Source: Mucilaginibacter sp. L196 (GTDB lineage Bacteria > Bacteroidota > Bacteroidia > Sphingobacteriales > Sphingobacteriaceae). Taken from it: a stretch of 56,365 bases of DNA. The stretch lies in NCBI RefSeq assembly GCF_009765905.1, contig NZ_LMUO01000019.1, positions 53,928 to 110,292 of the forward strand, given 5' to 3'. Both the position numbers and the translations under genes were made by a program. The notes under the pieces are model-generated. The model did no database searches. It saw only the letters and a program-made list of their open reading frames with translations, and had not been told where the DNA came from. Positions 6,618-15,475 of the stretch are shown here, in pieces (the stretch's first letter is position 1; every line of letters starts with the position of its first letter).

Positions 6618-9419
6618 CTAATCTGCGCTGGCCGTAGCCATTTTTTGTGTTATTTTGTTTATTTTTTCCTTTAATACAGGGCCAACAGGTGATTCAAATG
6701 CCTTGGAAATGATGTGTAACTGTTGCGCAGCATGTTGTTTAGCAAAACCGGTTGCGGTACTGCTTCCTTCTAAGCGTGATATTACATCCAGTTTCAATAC
6801 ATCATCCTTGCGGAATTTGCGGCACATATATGGCCAGGCGCCCATATTTTCTGGTTCTTCCTGTACCCATACAAATTCGGTGGCTTTGCTGTATTTAGAT
6901 TTTATTTTAGCCATTTGCTGTACAGGTGTAGGGTACAATTGCTCAATACGAACAATAGCTATATCCTTACGCTGGTCGGCTTGTTGTTTATCTAATAAAT
7001 CGTAATATATTTTGCCTGAGCAGAATAATACACGTTTAACTTTTTTAGCATCCGCAAAGTTATCATCAATAACCTCCTGAAATTTACCTTCTGTAAAATC
7101 AACCAACGGAGATACGCACTTAGGGCTGCGAAGCAAGCTCTTAGGTGTAAACACGATCAACGGTTTACGGAAATCACGATAGATCTGGCGGCGCAATATA
7201 TGGAAGAAGTTTGCAGGAGTAGTACAATTTGCTACCTGGATATTGTTATCGGCACAAAGCTCCATAAAACGCTCAATACGTGCTGATGAGTGCTCAGGGC
7301 CCTGGCCTTCGTAACCATGTGGCAATAACATTACCAAACCATTACCACGTTGCCATTTTGTTTCGGCACTGGCTATGTATTGGTCAACGATGATTTGCGC
7401 ACCGTTAAAGAAGTCACCAAATTGAGCTTCCCAAATAGTTAATGCATTAGGATTAGCTAAGGCATAACCATACTCAAAACCTAACACACCGTATTCAGAT
7501 AATAATGAATTGTAGATACTGAATTTTGCATCAGTTTCTATAGTATCAAGCGGAGTGTATTCTTGTTCCGAATCGGCAAGTGTTAATACCGCATGGCGAT
7601 GAGAGAATGTACCACGTTTAACGTCTTCGCCGCTTAACCTAACTGAATGGCCATCTTTTAATAAAGTACCGTAAGCTAATAACTCACCCATTGCCCAGTC
7701 AAATACCTGGGTTTGGTTAACCATTGCTGCGCGATCCTGGAATAATTTCTCTATCTTTTTGAAAAACTCTTTATCCTTTGGTAATTCAGTAAGTGATTTA
7801 CCAATCGCTAATAACTCGTCTTTAGGTACTGCTGTCTCAGTTTTCGCAATAGTTTCCTTTTCAGTGGCTATGTGCAAACCTTGCCATGCACCTTCAAACA
7901 TTGGGATAGCATTGGTAAAGCGTTCTTCTGCTTTTGATTCGTCTAACTGTGATTGTAAAAGATCGCGGAATTTTTTCTCAGATTCTTTTGCCAGTGCATC
8001 AGTAATCGAACCTTCTGCCAAAAGTTTATCTAAATAAACTTTACGTGGGTTTTCATGAGCATCGATGGCTTTATATAATACCGGCTGGGTGAATTTTGGT
8101 TCATCAGCCTCATTATGACCATAACGACGGTAGCATAAAATATCAATAAATACATCACTATGGAAAGCCTGACGGTATTCCATAGCTAAGTTGATTACAT
8201 AAGTGACAGCCTCAACGTCATCACCATTAACGTGGAAAACCGGCGAAAGCACAGTTTTGGCAACATCTGTACAATAGGTACTTGAGCGGGCATCAAGGTA
8301 ATTGGTGGTAAAACCAATCTGGTTATTGATTACCAGGTGGATAGTACCGCCGGTGCTATAGCCATTCAGTTTTTCCATTTGTAAAACCTCATAAACTATA
8401 CCCTGGCCTGCAACTGATGCATCACCATGTATTAATATAGGTGCGATTTTTTCTTCATCGCCATTATATTTAAAATCAATTTTTGAACGGGTAAGGCCTT
8501 CAACAACCGGATCAACCGCTTCTAAATGCGAAGGGTTAGGGCAAAGGCTCAAGTGAACATTTTTACCATCGTCTGTTTTCACGTCGGTTGAATATCCTAA
8601 GTGATATTTAACGTCACCGCTAAATGGTGAATCCTGGTCATAATTTTTGCCTTCAAACTCAAAAAAGATCTCCTTATAGGTTTTCTTCATGATGTTTGCC
8701 AGCACGTTTAAGCGGCCACGGTGAGCCATACCAATAATGTATTCCTGGATACCTAATGATGATCCTTTCTGAATCACAGAATCAAGAGCTGGTATAATAG
8801 CTTCGGCGCCCTCTAACGAAAAACGTTTTTGGCCCAAAAACTTGGTGCCTAAAAAGTTCTCGAAGATTACGGCCTGACTAAGTTTTTCAAACATCAGCCT
8901 TTTTTGGTCAACGGTAAATGAAGGCGTGTTGCGGGTACGCTCCATGCGCTCTTCAAACCATTTTATTTTTATGGGATTGCGTACATAGCGGTATTCGGCG
9001 CCAATGGTACGGCAATACGTGTCTTCCAAAGCCTGGCGAATGTCGCGCAGTTTGGCTGGGCCTAAGCCAATCTCAACACCTGCATTAAATACAGTGTCCA
9101 TATCCGCTTCGCTCAAACCAAATGTTTCCAGTTCTTTACCCGGGAAATATTGGCGGCGCTCACGTACTGGGTTTGTGGTGGCAAACAAGTGCCCGCGTGA
9201 GCGGTAACCGTTTATCATGTTAAGTACGTTAATCTCTTTCAAAAAGTGATCAGGAGTTTCGGCACTTACTGAAGTTGCTTCGGCGCCACGGCCAAAATCA
9301 AAACCTTCAAAAAATTTTTGCCATCCAAAATCAATGGAGGTGGGGTCTTGCTTGTATTCTTCGTATAGGGAATCAATAAAAGCTGCGTTACCGCTATTTA
9401 TATAATTTAGGCGATCCAT
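6618..9419 (-). CDS. sucA: 2-oxoglutarate dehydrogenase E1 component
   Basis: This is the thiamine-diphosphate decarboxylase subunit of the 2-oxoglutarate dehydrogenase complex, 933 residues from the chosen start. It shows the N-terminal E2-interaction segment (AAFIDSLYEEYKQDPTSID), FFEGFDFG, the GMAHRGRLNVLAN motif, the GDASVAGQGIVYE and INNQIGFTT diphosphate/Mg-binding region, and the C-terminal transketolase domain (LPHGYEGQGPEHSSAR). An in-frame ATG 39 nt further upstream exists (9458). I prefer the ATG at 9417-9419 because MDRLNYINSGNAAF matches the usual family N-terminus and the extra residues would overlap a likely promoter. Length is normal for the family. Confidence 0.96.
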   Translation of the reverse strand: MDRLNYINSGNAAFIDSLYEEYKQDPTSIDFGWQKFFEGFDFGRGAEATSVSAETPDHFLKEINVLNMINGYRSRGHLFATTNPVRERRQYFPGKELETFGLSEADMDTVFNAGVEIGLGPAKLRDIRQALEDTYCRTIGAEYRYVRNPIKIKWFEERMERTRNTPSFTVDQKRLMFEKLSQAVIFENFLGTKFLGQKRFSLEGAEAIIPALDSVIQKGSSLGIQEYIIGMAHRGRLNVLANIMKKTYKEIFFEFEGKNYDQDSPFSGDVKYHLGYSTDVKTDDGKNVHLSLCPNPSHLEAVDPVVEGLTRSKIDFKYNGDEEKIAPILIHGDASVAGQGIVYEVLQMEKLNGYSTGGTIHLVINNQIGFTTNYLDARSSTYCTDVAKTVLSPVFHVNGDDVEAVTYVINLAMEYRQAFHSDVFIDILCYRRYGHNEADEPKFTQPVLYKAIDAHENPRKVYLDKLLAEGSITDALAKESEKKFRDLLQSQLDESKAEERFTNAIPMFEGAWQGLHIATEKETIAKTETAVPKDELLAIGKSLTELPKDKEFFKKIEKLFQDRAAMVNQTQVFDWAMGELLAYGTLLKDGHSVRLSGEDVKRGTFSHRHAVLTLADSEQEYTPLDTIETDAKFSIYNSLLSEYGVLGFEYGYALANPNALTIWEAQFGDFFNGAQIIVDQYIASAETKWQRGNGLVMLLPHGYEGQGPEHSSARIERFMELCADNNIQVANCTTPANFFHILRRQIYRDFRKPLIVFTPKSLLRSPKCVSPLVDFTEGKFQEVIDDNFADAKKVKRVLFCSGKIYYDLLDKQQADQRKDIAIVRIEQLYPTPVQQMAKIKSKYSKATEFVWVQEEPENMGAWPYMCRKFRKDDVLKLDVISRLEGSSTATGFAKQHAAQQLHIISKAFESPVGPVLKEKINKITQKMATASAD

Positions 9420-9445
9420 GTGTAAAACCAATCTATTAAACGGTA

Positions 9446-9468
9446 CAAAAGTAAGCATATGTGCTTAC
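9446..9468 (-). promoter_or_regulatory. Candidate sucA promoter -7 element with overlapping operator palindrome
   Basis: On the minus strand a TACTTTTG sequence (9446-9453) matches the Bacteroidota -7 consensus TAnnTTTG about 27 nt upstream of the sucA start. It overlaps a perfect inverted repeat GTAAGCA-TATG-TGCTTAC (9451-9468). A -33 TTTG at the standard 19-nt spacing is not present. The overlap would suit a repressor that controls TCA-cycle expression; this is inference. Confidence 0.4.
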
Positions 9469-9548
9469 AAACTTTAAATTTAATTTATAAAACATTCATT
9501 AAAATTGAAATAAGGTGGTGGTTGATAAAAATAACTTAGAATGTTACC

Positions 9549-9650
9549 TTAGTGTAACAGTTTATGCAGAAAATCGCGCACATACGATACCCCTTCTAAA
9601 AGCACTGCAAGCAGGCCGATAATAACAGTAAATGATTCAAAAGAATTCAT
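9549..9650 (-). CDS. Possible 33-residue single-span membrane peptide
   Basis: A short open frame from ATG to TAA encodes a peptide with a hydrophobic core (FTVIIGLLAVLLEGVSYV) followed by a basic tail (RDFLHKLLH). It lies alone in the 300-nt gap between sucA and the cryptochrome gene. The hydrophobic core plus charged tail is typical of small membrane proteins and of type I toxin-like peptides. There is no clear ribosome-binding site and a frame this short can occur by chance, so it is a candidate only. Confidence 0.3.
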   Translation of the reverse strand: MNSFESFTVIIGLLAVLLEGVSYVRDFLHKLLH

Positions 9651-9715
9651 GATGGTGGCGTTTATAATCATATAGACGAAATAAGTGTCTAAAAGTTACT
9701 TGTTAAATTTTTAGT

Positions 9716-11029
9716 TTACAAAGAACTGACATGTAACGGTTTTGCGGTATTACACAACCATATATCAATAAAATCGCCTTTAGTTTCAAGTTCGCCGGTT
9801 TGGCGGGCTGTGTTAAAATAACGGTTATCTCGTGGGTCATTGCCAATGCCTGCTATAAAAGCCCAGTTACCCCAATTGCTGGCAGGGGAATAGTCTATTA
9901 GTTTCTCTTCAAAATAGCTGGCACCTTTGGTCCAGTCAACTTTAAGTGTATTTACCAGGTATCCAGCTGTAATTTGCCTGCTATAATTATTAATGTAGCC
10001 TGTGGCATTTAATTCATGCATAATGGCATCAACTAAAGGAGTGCCGGTAGTGCCGTTTTTCCATTTATTAAAAAGCTCATCCTGGTTTTCGGCAAAATCG
10101 CTAACATATTCATCATTTTTAGCGGCAATAAATTTTTGGCCATGTTTTTTAAACATAAACCTGAAATAATCACGCCATAATAATTCTAATATCAGCGGCC
10201 CGTTGTTATGCTGAAAGTTCCCGGTTTTTAACACTTCCCAGTAAACTTGCCTTAATGATATACAACCAATGGTGATCCAAGGAGAAAGATGTGAAGCTAT
10301 AGATGAACTCGCACTATTCTTGCCTGCTTTTGGGCTAGTTTGCTGGATATTGAAAAGAAAGTTTTGTAATTGTTTTAACGCTTCCGTTTCGCCACCAACT
10401 AATTTAATATTAGCACGGTGATCATCAGCAGGCTCATCCAAACCTAATTCAATTAACGTTGGTATTTCGCCGGCATCGGTAATAACTGGGATATTAATCT
10501 CACCCGGTGTATCGATACATGGGCGCACATTACTATCGCGCTCAATTTTCTTTTTAAAGATGGCAAAGCTATCCGGAATGTCTTTTATTGGGAACGGCAA
10601 GTCCTCTTTATGGTATAGCGTATGGCCTATAAAATGTTTCAGATTAAGTTTAATCTTCCATAACGCTTCTTCTACCTGCTCAGATATATTGGTTTCTTCG
10701 TAGGCTACTTCACGATGATGGTATACTTCATTTACATGGTATTCTTCACAAAGCTGTGGTAAAATTTCGGCCGGGTTACCGGTGCGGATAATAAGTTCGG
10801 CGCCATGTGCTTGTAAATTCTTGCGTAGATCAGCAACGGATTCTAATAAAAATCGGGCACGGAAATTACCAGTTTTAGGTTCGCCTGAAGCTGATTTTGT
10901 GAAATAGAAAGGATCAAAACAATATACGGGCAAAATTTTATCAGCTTTACGGATAGCTTCTAACAATATTTCGTTATCGTGTATTCGTAAATCATTTCTA
11001 AACCAAACCAGAATAGTTTTTTCGCTCAT
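9716..11029 (-). CDS. Cryptochrome/photolyase family protein, DASH type
   Basis: A 437-residue FAD flavoprotein with an N-terminal Rossmann-like domain (MSEKTILVWFRNDLRIHDNE) and a C-terminal FAD domain (LLWRDYFRFMF, AIMHELNATGYINN, ASNWGNWAFIAGIGNDPR). The DLPFPIKDIPDSFAIFKKKIE segment after the Rossmann domain is characteristic of DASH cryptochromes, which repair pyrimidine dimers mainly in single-stranded DNA. I start at the ATG of MSEKT (11027-11029) because the 22 residues before it do not fit the family. The C-terminus after FIDIW is atypical: the usual LPEL... extension is replaced by a short LCNTAKPLHVSSL tail. A second photolyase lies 4.4 kb away. Confidence 0.9.
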   Translation of the reverse strand: MSEKTILVWFRNDLRIHDNEILLEAIRKADKILPVYCFDPFYFTKSASGEPKTGNFRARFLLESVADLRKNLQAHGAELIIRTGNPAEILPQLCEEYHVNEVYHHREVAYEETNISEQVEEALWKIKLNLKHFIGHTLYHKEDLPFPIKDIPDSFAIFKKKIERDSNVRPCIDTPGEINIPVITDAGEIPTLIELGLDEPADDHRANIKLVGGETEALKQLQNFLFNIQQTSPKAGKNSASSSIASHLSPWITIGCISLRQVYWEVLKTGNFQHNNGPLILELLWRDYFRFMFKKHGQKFIAAKNDEYVSDFAENQDELFNKWKNGTTGTPLVDAIMHELNATGYINNYSRQITAGYLVNTLKVDWTKGASYFEEKLIDYSPASNWGNWAFIAGIGNDPRDNRYFNTARQTGELETKGDFIDIWLCNTAKPLHVSSL

Positions 11030-11261
11030 GTTTAGCAGACCCTTCAGAAAATTTGCGGTAGACAAAAATTGCAAATTTTTATTTGTTTTTTGCATATGTA
11101 CCGATTATTTGACATGCACTAAACATTTTTGAAGTTTATATGGTACTGTAGTAGCCGGAGTATTAAGTATAATACCACCACTTATTATTCGTTTAATTAT
11201 AGATAGGCATGACATATACCTGTTTATATAATGCTTAATTTTATATCATAATTCAAACAAT

Positions 11262-11921
11262 ATGGCAACTATAGAAGGGATTAGAAAGGCATATATGGAT
11301 TTTGTACTGACTGAGGGCGAGCAGCCAAAGTCGGTTTACATATTCGCTAAAAAAAATAAAATGACCGAGGCTGAGTTTTATCAGTTTTTCGGTTCGTTTG
11401 ATGCAATAGAAGAGAGTATCTGGTCGGGTTTAGCGTTGAATACGCTTATCGAGATCAGAGCGCAGGAAGTTTGGCTGGAGTATTCATCCAGGGAAAAAGC
11501 ATTGTCGTTTTTTTACGCGTTTTTTGAGTTGCTTAAAAGTAGCCGCAGTTTCGCGGTATATAGCATAAAAAAACAGCCTAAAGGTTTTACTACGCCAAAG
11601 GTGTTTGAGAAGCTGAAAGAAATTTTTGAAGGATTTGCCGAAGAGATTATTAACGGAGGCATTGAAACTTCAGAATTGTCTGATCGTAAATTCTTCTCAA
11701 AACGCTATAAAGACGCTTTATGGATCCAGTTTGTATTTGTATTGAATTTTTGGATAAATGACAGCACAGCAGGTTTTGAAAAAACTGATGAAGCTATTGA
11801 AAAAGGCGTTAACGTAACCTTCGACCTTTTCCAACGTTCGCCCATTGACAACCTTTTTGAGTACGGCAAGTTTTTGGCTAAAAACGGCGGTATGAAAGAA
11901 AAGATGGGTTTCGGATTTTAA
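11262..11921 (+). CDS. TetR-family-like transcriptional regulator
   Basis: A 219-residue all-helical protein. The first 55 residues form a TetR-type helix-turn-helix (IRKAYMDFVLTEGEQPKSVYIFAKKNKMTEAEFYQFFGSFD), in which FYQFFGSFD takes the place of the usual FYYHFKSKE. The C-terminal part is helical and ligand-binding-like. The gene heads a rightward run with a HAD phosphatase and an ABC1-family kinase; in that run it is the only candidate regulator. The DNA-recognition helix is less basic than in typical TetR proteins, so the DNA-binding role is likely but not certain. Confidence 0.75.
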   Translation: MATIEGIRKAYMDFVLTEGEQPKSVYIFAKKNKMTEAEFYQFFGSFDAIEESIWSGLALNTLIEIRAQEVWLEYSSREKALSFFYAFFELLKSSRSFAVYSIKKQPKGFTTPKVFEKLKEIFEGFAEEIINGGIETSELSDRKFFSKRYKDALWIQFVFVLNFWINDSTAGFEKTDEAIEKGVNVTFDLFQRSPIDNLFEYGKFLAKNGGMKEKMGFGF

Positions 11922-11929
11922 TACTTAAC

Positions 11930-12000
11930 AGCCCCACCCGAACCCTCCCCGGAAGGGAGGGCTTAAAAGTCTCCCCAACCGGGGGAGATTTAGAGGGGGC
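11930..12000. repeat. GC-rich double-hairpin intergenic repeat, copy 1
   Basis: It is bounded by AGCCCC and GGGGGC. It contains a CCCTCCCC-GGAA-GGGAGGG hairpin and a second stem TCTCCCC/GGGGGAGA. The same element, with the same internal ATTTAGAGGGGGC end, occurs at 26161-26254 and, inverted, at 29744-29830. It sits between two co-oriented genes. Confidence 0.8.
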
Positions 12001-12017
12001 ATAACACATTACACTCT

Positions 12018-12674
12018 TTGAAAAACTTTACCGCAATTTTTGATATGGATGGTACGCTTGTCGACAATACCCCATATCATTTTAAATCATGGCAGGCATT
12101 TTACAAAAAACACGAGCTTGGCGAATTGGAGCAATCAACTTATAAAACATCTATCAGCGGTGTGCCTATTATTGAAACATTAGGAGGTTTATTTCCCGAT
12201 GCTGATGAGGCAACTTTAAAAGGTTATCTAAATGAAAAAGAAACTTATTACCGTGAAATATATGCTCCATTTTTAAGGCCGATAAACGGATTGGAAAACT
12301 TTTTAGCGGAATTGAAAGCGGCAGGTGTGAAAATGGCTATGGCGTCGTCGGCCACTATGGAAGATATTAATTTCATCCTGAATAAAATACCCATCCGCGA
12401 CGATTTCGAAGCGATTATTGATGGTAGTAGGGTAACCAAGGGAAAACCAAACCCACAGATATTTTTAAAAGCAGCTGAAGAGTTGAACGCCGACCCTGCC
12501 AATTGTGTGGTTTTTGAGGATTCGTTGGCAGGTATTAAAGCCGCGAACGCGGCTGGCATGAAAGTAGTAGGGATTACCACAGGCCACAAAGCAGCGCAAT
12601 TGCAACCATCGAATTTGGTAATAGATGATTATTCCACTTTAACGGTACAAAAGCTGGCTGCATTATTTGAATAG
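12018..12674 (+). CDS. HAD-family hydrolase, beta-phosphoglucomutase-like
   Basis: A 218-residue HAD phosphatase of subfamily IA. It shows motif I DMDGT (nucleophile D9, acid D11), a helical cap (residues ~18-85), motif II Ser/Thr (MASSAT), the motif III lysine in VTKGKPNPQIF and motif IV FEDSLAGIKAA. The start codon must be TTG: an in-frame TAA lies just upstream and the first in-frame ATG falls inside motif I. It resembles beta-phosphoglucomutase and sugar-phosphate phosphatases; the substrate is unknown. It follows the double-hairpin repeat and precedes the ABC1 kinase by 90 nt. Confidence 0.88.
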   Translation: MKNFTAIFDMDGTLVDNTPYHFKSWQAFYKKHELGELEQSTYKTSISGVPIIETLGGLFPDADEATLKGYLNEKETYYREIYAPFLRPINGLENFLAELKAAGVKMAMASSATMEDINFILNKIPIRDDFEAIIDGSRVTKGKPNPQIFLKAAEELNADPANCVVFEDSLAGIKAANAAGMKVVGITTGHKAAQLQPSNLVIDDYSTLTVQKLAALFE

Positions 12675-12677
12675 ATT

Positions 12678-12757
12678 ACGGTTCATAGTTGATAGTGGCT
12701 ATGAAGATTAAGCATGAGATTTGTGCTATGAACCATGAACTAGACACTATGAACTAA
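12678..12757. repeat. Short imperfect inverted repeat
   Basis: GTTCATAG near the start and CTATGAAC near the end form inverted arms, with a further GCTATGAA/GAACCATGAAC repetition between them. It lies in the gap between the HAD gene and the ABC1-kinase gene and looks like a degenerate intergenic palindrome. Confidence 0.45.
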
Positions 12758-12763
12758 AAAGAC

Positions 12764-14104
12764 ATGAGCGATACGCCAAAAGAACAAAATAGTATACCAA
12801 CCAGTAAAGTACAACGGTCAGGCAAATTTGTGAAGACTGGCTTTAAGATCGGTGGGAATTATATCAAGCATTATTCAAAAAAGCTTTTTAATCCCGAATT
12901 GGATAAAAGTGAATTGAATGAGGACAATGCTACGGATATTTATGAATCGTTAAGCGAATTGAAAGGTAGCGCCTTAAAAGTCGCTCAGATGCTCAGCATG
13001 GATAAAAACCTGTTGCCGCAGGCCTATGTAGATAAGTTTTCGCAATCACAATATAATGCGCCGCCGCTTTCTGGTCCGCTAATCATTCAGTCGTTTAAAA
13101 AATACTTCGGCAAAACGCCGGAGCACATCTATGATAAATTCAATCTGAAATCAACCAATGCGGCTTCAATAGGCCAGGTGCATTCGGCAGAATTAAATGG
13201 TAAAAAATTGGCCGTTAAAATACAATATCCCGGCGTGGGCGATTCTATATCATCCGATTTAAAACTGGTTAAGCCGTTTGCATTCCGATTGTTGGGCATG
13301 AGCGAAAAAGAACTGGACGTTTACATGCGCGAAGTTGAGGAGCGCTTGTTAGAAGAAACGGACTACGAATTAGAGATCCGCAGATCGATTGAGTTTTCAA
13401 ACGCCTGCGCTAATTTGGATAATATAGTTTTTCCTACTTATTATCCCGAATTATCCAGCAAACGCATCATCACAATGGATTGGTTGGAAGGTCACCATTT
13501 AAAAGAGTTTTTAGCTACCAATCCATCGCAGGAACTAAGAAATACCATAGGGCAGGCACTTTGGGATTTTTATAATTTTCAGCAACACGAGTTACGTGCT
13601 GTGCATGCTGATCCGCATCCGGGTAATTTTATGATCACGCCTGATGGCAAATTGGGTGTGATTGATTTTGGCTGCATTAAAGAAATGCCCGAAGATTTTT
13701 ATGCGCCTTTCTTCTCGCTTACTTCTACCAATTTATTGGATAATAAAGAAGAAACAATTAAGGCTTTCCGTTTGCTGGAGATGATCCATCCAAATGATAC
13801 ACCGGCGCAGGTTGAGTTTTATTATGGCATGTATAAGCAAATGATAAAGCTGTTTGCCATGCCTTATATTGACAGCACTTTTGATTTTGGCGAGACAAAG
13901 TTTTTCGATGAATTGTATGGCTTTGGTGAGAAAATATCAAAGATGCCGGAGTTTAAACAAGCCCGTGGTGTAAAGCACTTTATTTATGTTAACCGAACCA
14001 ATTTTGGCTTATACAACATATTGCATGAATTAAAGGCAAAAGTTAAAACCGATACTTATAAACCGCATGTAACTACTCAATTTACCGTTGATAGCTTATA
14101 TTAA
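12764..14104 (+). CDS. ABC1/AarF (UbiB-type) atypical kinase family protein
   Basis: A 446-residue member of the ABC1 atypical-kinase family. It contains the alanine-rich nucleotide loop NAASIGQVHSAEL, the lysine in LAVKIQYPG, the catalytic-loop equivalent HADPHPGNFM and the metal-binding VIDFGCI. The N-terminal signature normally written KxGQ reads KVAQ here (K72-Q75, within LKGSALKVAQMLSMD). Relatives support quinone/isoprenoid lipid metabolism by an ATPase activity. A Bacteroidota-type menaquinone or lipid role is possible but not shown. The gene is 17 nt upstream of the Dabb gene and probably co-transcribed with it. Confidence 0.88.
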   Translation: MSDTPKEQNSIPTSKVQRSGKFVKTGFKIGGNYIKHYSKKLFNPELDKSELNEDNATDIYESLSELKGSALKVAQMLSMDKNLLPQAYVDKFSQSQYNAPPLSGPLIIQSFKKYFGKTPEHIYDKFNLKSTNAASIGQVHSAELNGKKLAVKIQYPGVGDSISSDLKLVKPFAFRLLGMSEKELDVYMREVEERLLEETDYELEIRRSIEFSNACANLDNIVFPTYYPELSSKRIITMDWLEGHHLKEFLATNPSQELRNTIGQALWDFYNFQQHELRAVHADPHPGNFMITPDGKLGVIDFGCIKEMPEDFYAPFFSLTSTNLLDNKEETIKAFRLLEMIHPNDTPAQVEFYYGMYKQMIKLFAMPYIDSTFDFGETKFFDELYGFGEKISKMPEFKQARGVKHFIYVNRTNFGLYNILHELKAKVKTDTYKPHVTTQFTVDSLY

Positions 14105-14121
14105 CCTAATAGTAATTAATT

Positions 14122-14430
14122 ATGGTCTTAGAAAACACATTTGTGCACCATGTGCTTTTTTGGTTAAATGATAAAGCCGACAGGCAAAAGTTTGTGGATG
14201 GTTTGCAGCAATTAACAGCAATAACCTCAATAAGAGATATTCATGTAGGCATAACGGCAAATACACATGGCGGGCCAATTGATGATTCTTGTGATGTTTC
14301 TTTGCTGATATTGTTTAATAACCAGGCAGACCATGATTCATATGAGGTTGATCCTATCCACCTGGATTTTATCGCGCGGTATGATAAGCTTTGTTCAAAG
14401 TTGGTGGCATACGATAGCATCACTGCTTAA
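14122..14430 (+). CDS. Dabb (stress-responsive A/B barrel) domain protein
   Basis: A 102-residue single-domain protein. The N-terminal HHVLFWLND, the central RDIHVGITANTHGGPIDDSCDVSLLILFNNQADHDSYEVDPIH and the C-terminal LVAYDSI match the Dabb ferredoxin-like alpha+beta barrel (PF07876-type). These dimeric proteins occur in stress responses and as polyketide or small-ligand enzymes; no activity can be assigned. It follows the ABC1 kinase closely (17 nt) and is probably its operon partner. Confidence 0.85.
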   Translation: MVLENTFVHHVLFWLNDKADRQKFVDGLQQLTAITSIRDIHVGITANTHGGPIDDSCDVSLLILFNNQADHDSYEVDPIHLDFIARYDKLCSKLVAYDSITA

Positions 14431-14569
14431 TTGCTATTCTTTTTAAGAATGCGATAAGCCAAACAGCTACCAATTTATATTGTTGCAGTTTTATGAAAGT
14501 CTCAATTGCTGATGCGAAGAGGCGGCTAAAAAATGCATCAGTTATAAACCACATATTAAATCATTCGGC

Positions 14570-15475
14570 ATGTACAAACATATATTACTAACGGGTGGTA
14601 CCGGACTTGTTGGCGCGCGACTTACAAAAGCATTACTGGATAAGGGCTATGAAGTGAGCCATTTAAGCAGGAATCCGGGCAATAACCCTAAAGTGAAAAC
14701 CTATTTGTGGAATGTGGCCAAAGGTGAAATTGATGAGGCATGTATAACCGGGGTTGATACGATTGTGCATTTAGCCGGTGCAGGTGTAGTTGACAAACGG
14801 TGGTCGGATGAGCGAAAGAAAGAGATTATTGATAGTCGTACTAAATCTATCGGGTTAATATACCGGCTACTTCGCAAAAAGAATCATATCGTTAAAACGG
14901 TAATCTCAGCATCTGCAACAGGTTATTATGGCGATAGGGGAGCAGAGTTACTTACCGAGGATAGCCAGAAAGGCAAGGATTTTTTAGCAGAAGTTTGTGT
15001 AAAGTGGGAGGCTGCTGCTGATGAAGGCAAGGATTTGGGTTTTCGGGTAGTGAAATTTCGTACAGGGATAGTGTTAGATAAAGATGGCAGTGCTTTGCCG
15101 CAACTAGCCAACCCGGTAAAATGGGGCGTTGGCTCACCTTTGGGCAGCGGCGGGCAATGGACACCCTGGATACATTGGCGGGATGTGGTGAAGATGTATG
15201 TCTACGGTATTGAACACGTGGCTTTATCCGGCGTTTATAACATGACAGGGCCCAACCCCGTAACTAATAAACAACTAACCAAAGCGGTGGCACAACAACT
15301 TCATAAACCATTCTGGGCCCCAAATGTGCCGGTATTTGTTTTGAAACTGATAATGGGCGAAATGCGGCTTGCGGTATTAGAAAGTACCAGAACATCATCA
15401 AAAAAAATAGAAGATACCGGGTTTAAATTTGATTATCCCGAGCTATCTGGTGCTCTAAAAGAAATTTATGGATAA
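14570..15475 (+). CDS. TIGR01777-type SDR epimerase (YfcH/SDR39U1-like)
   Basis: A 301-residue extended short-chain dehydrogenase. The N-terminal GGTGLVG is the NAD(P)-binding glycine motif, VDTIVHLAGAGV follows at strand 4, and SATGYYGDRG carries the family's tyrosine-containing active-site segment. The C-terminal domain has GSGGQWTPWIHWRDVV and NMTGPNPVTNKQL, typical of the YfcH/SDR39U1 family. Its substrate is unknown. The last 8 nt overlap the start of the photolyase gene, so the pair is translationally coupled, which suggests a shared light or oxidative-stress role. Confidence 0.9.
   Translation: MYKHILLTGGTGLVGARLTKALLDKGYEVSHLSRNPGNNPKVKTYLWNVAKGEIDEACITGVDTIVHLAGAGVVDKRWSDERKKEIIDSRTKSIGLIYRLLRKKNHIVKTVISASATGYYGDRGAELLTEDSQKGKDFLAEVCVKWEAAADEGKDLGFRVVKFRTGIVLDKDGSALPQLANPVKWGVGSPLGSGGQWTPWIHWRDVVKMYVYGIEHVALSGVYNMTGPNPVTNKQLTKAVAQQLHKPFWAPNVPVFVLKLIMGEMRLAVLESTRTSSKKIEDTGFKFDYPELSGALKEIYG

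Noticed and set aside
14494..14598. A 32-codon frame starting ATGAAAGTCTCAATTGC, upstream of the SDR gene.
   Set aside because: It overlaps the next gene's start, has no conserved feature and could be chance.
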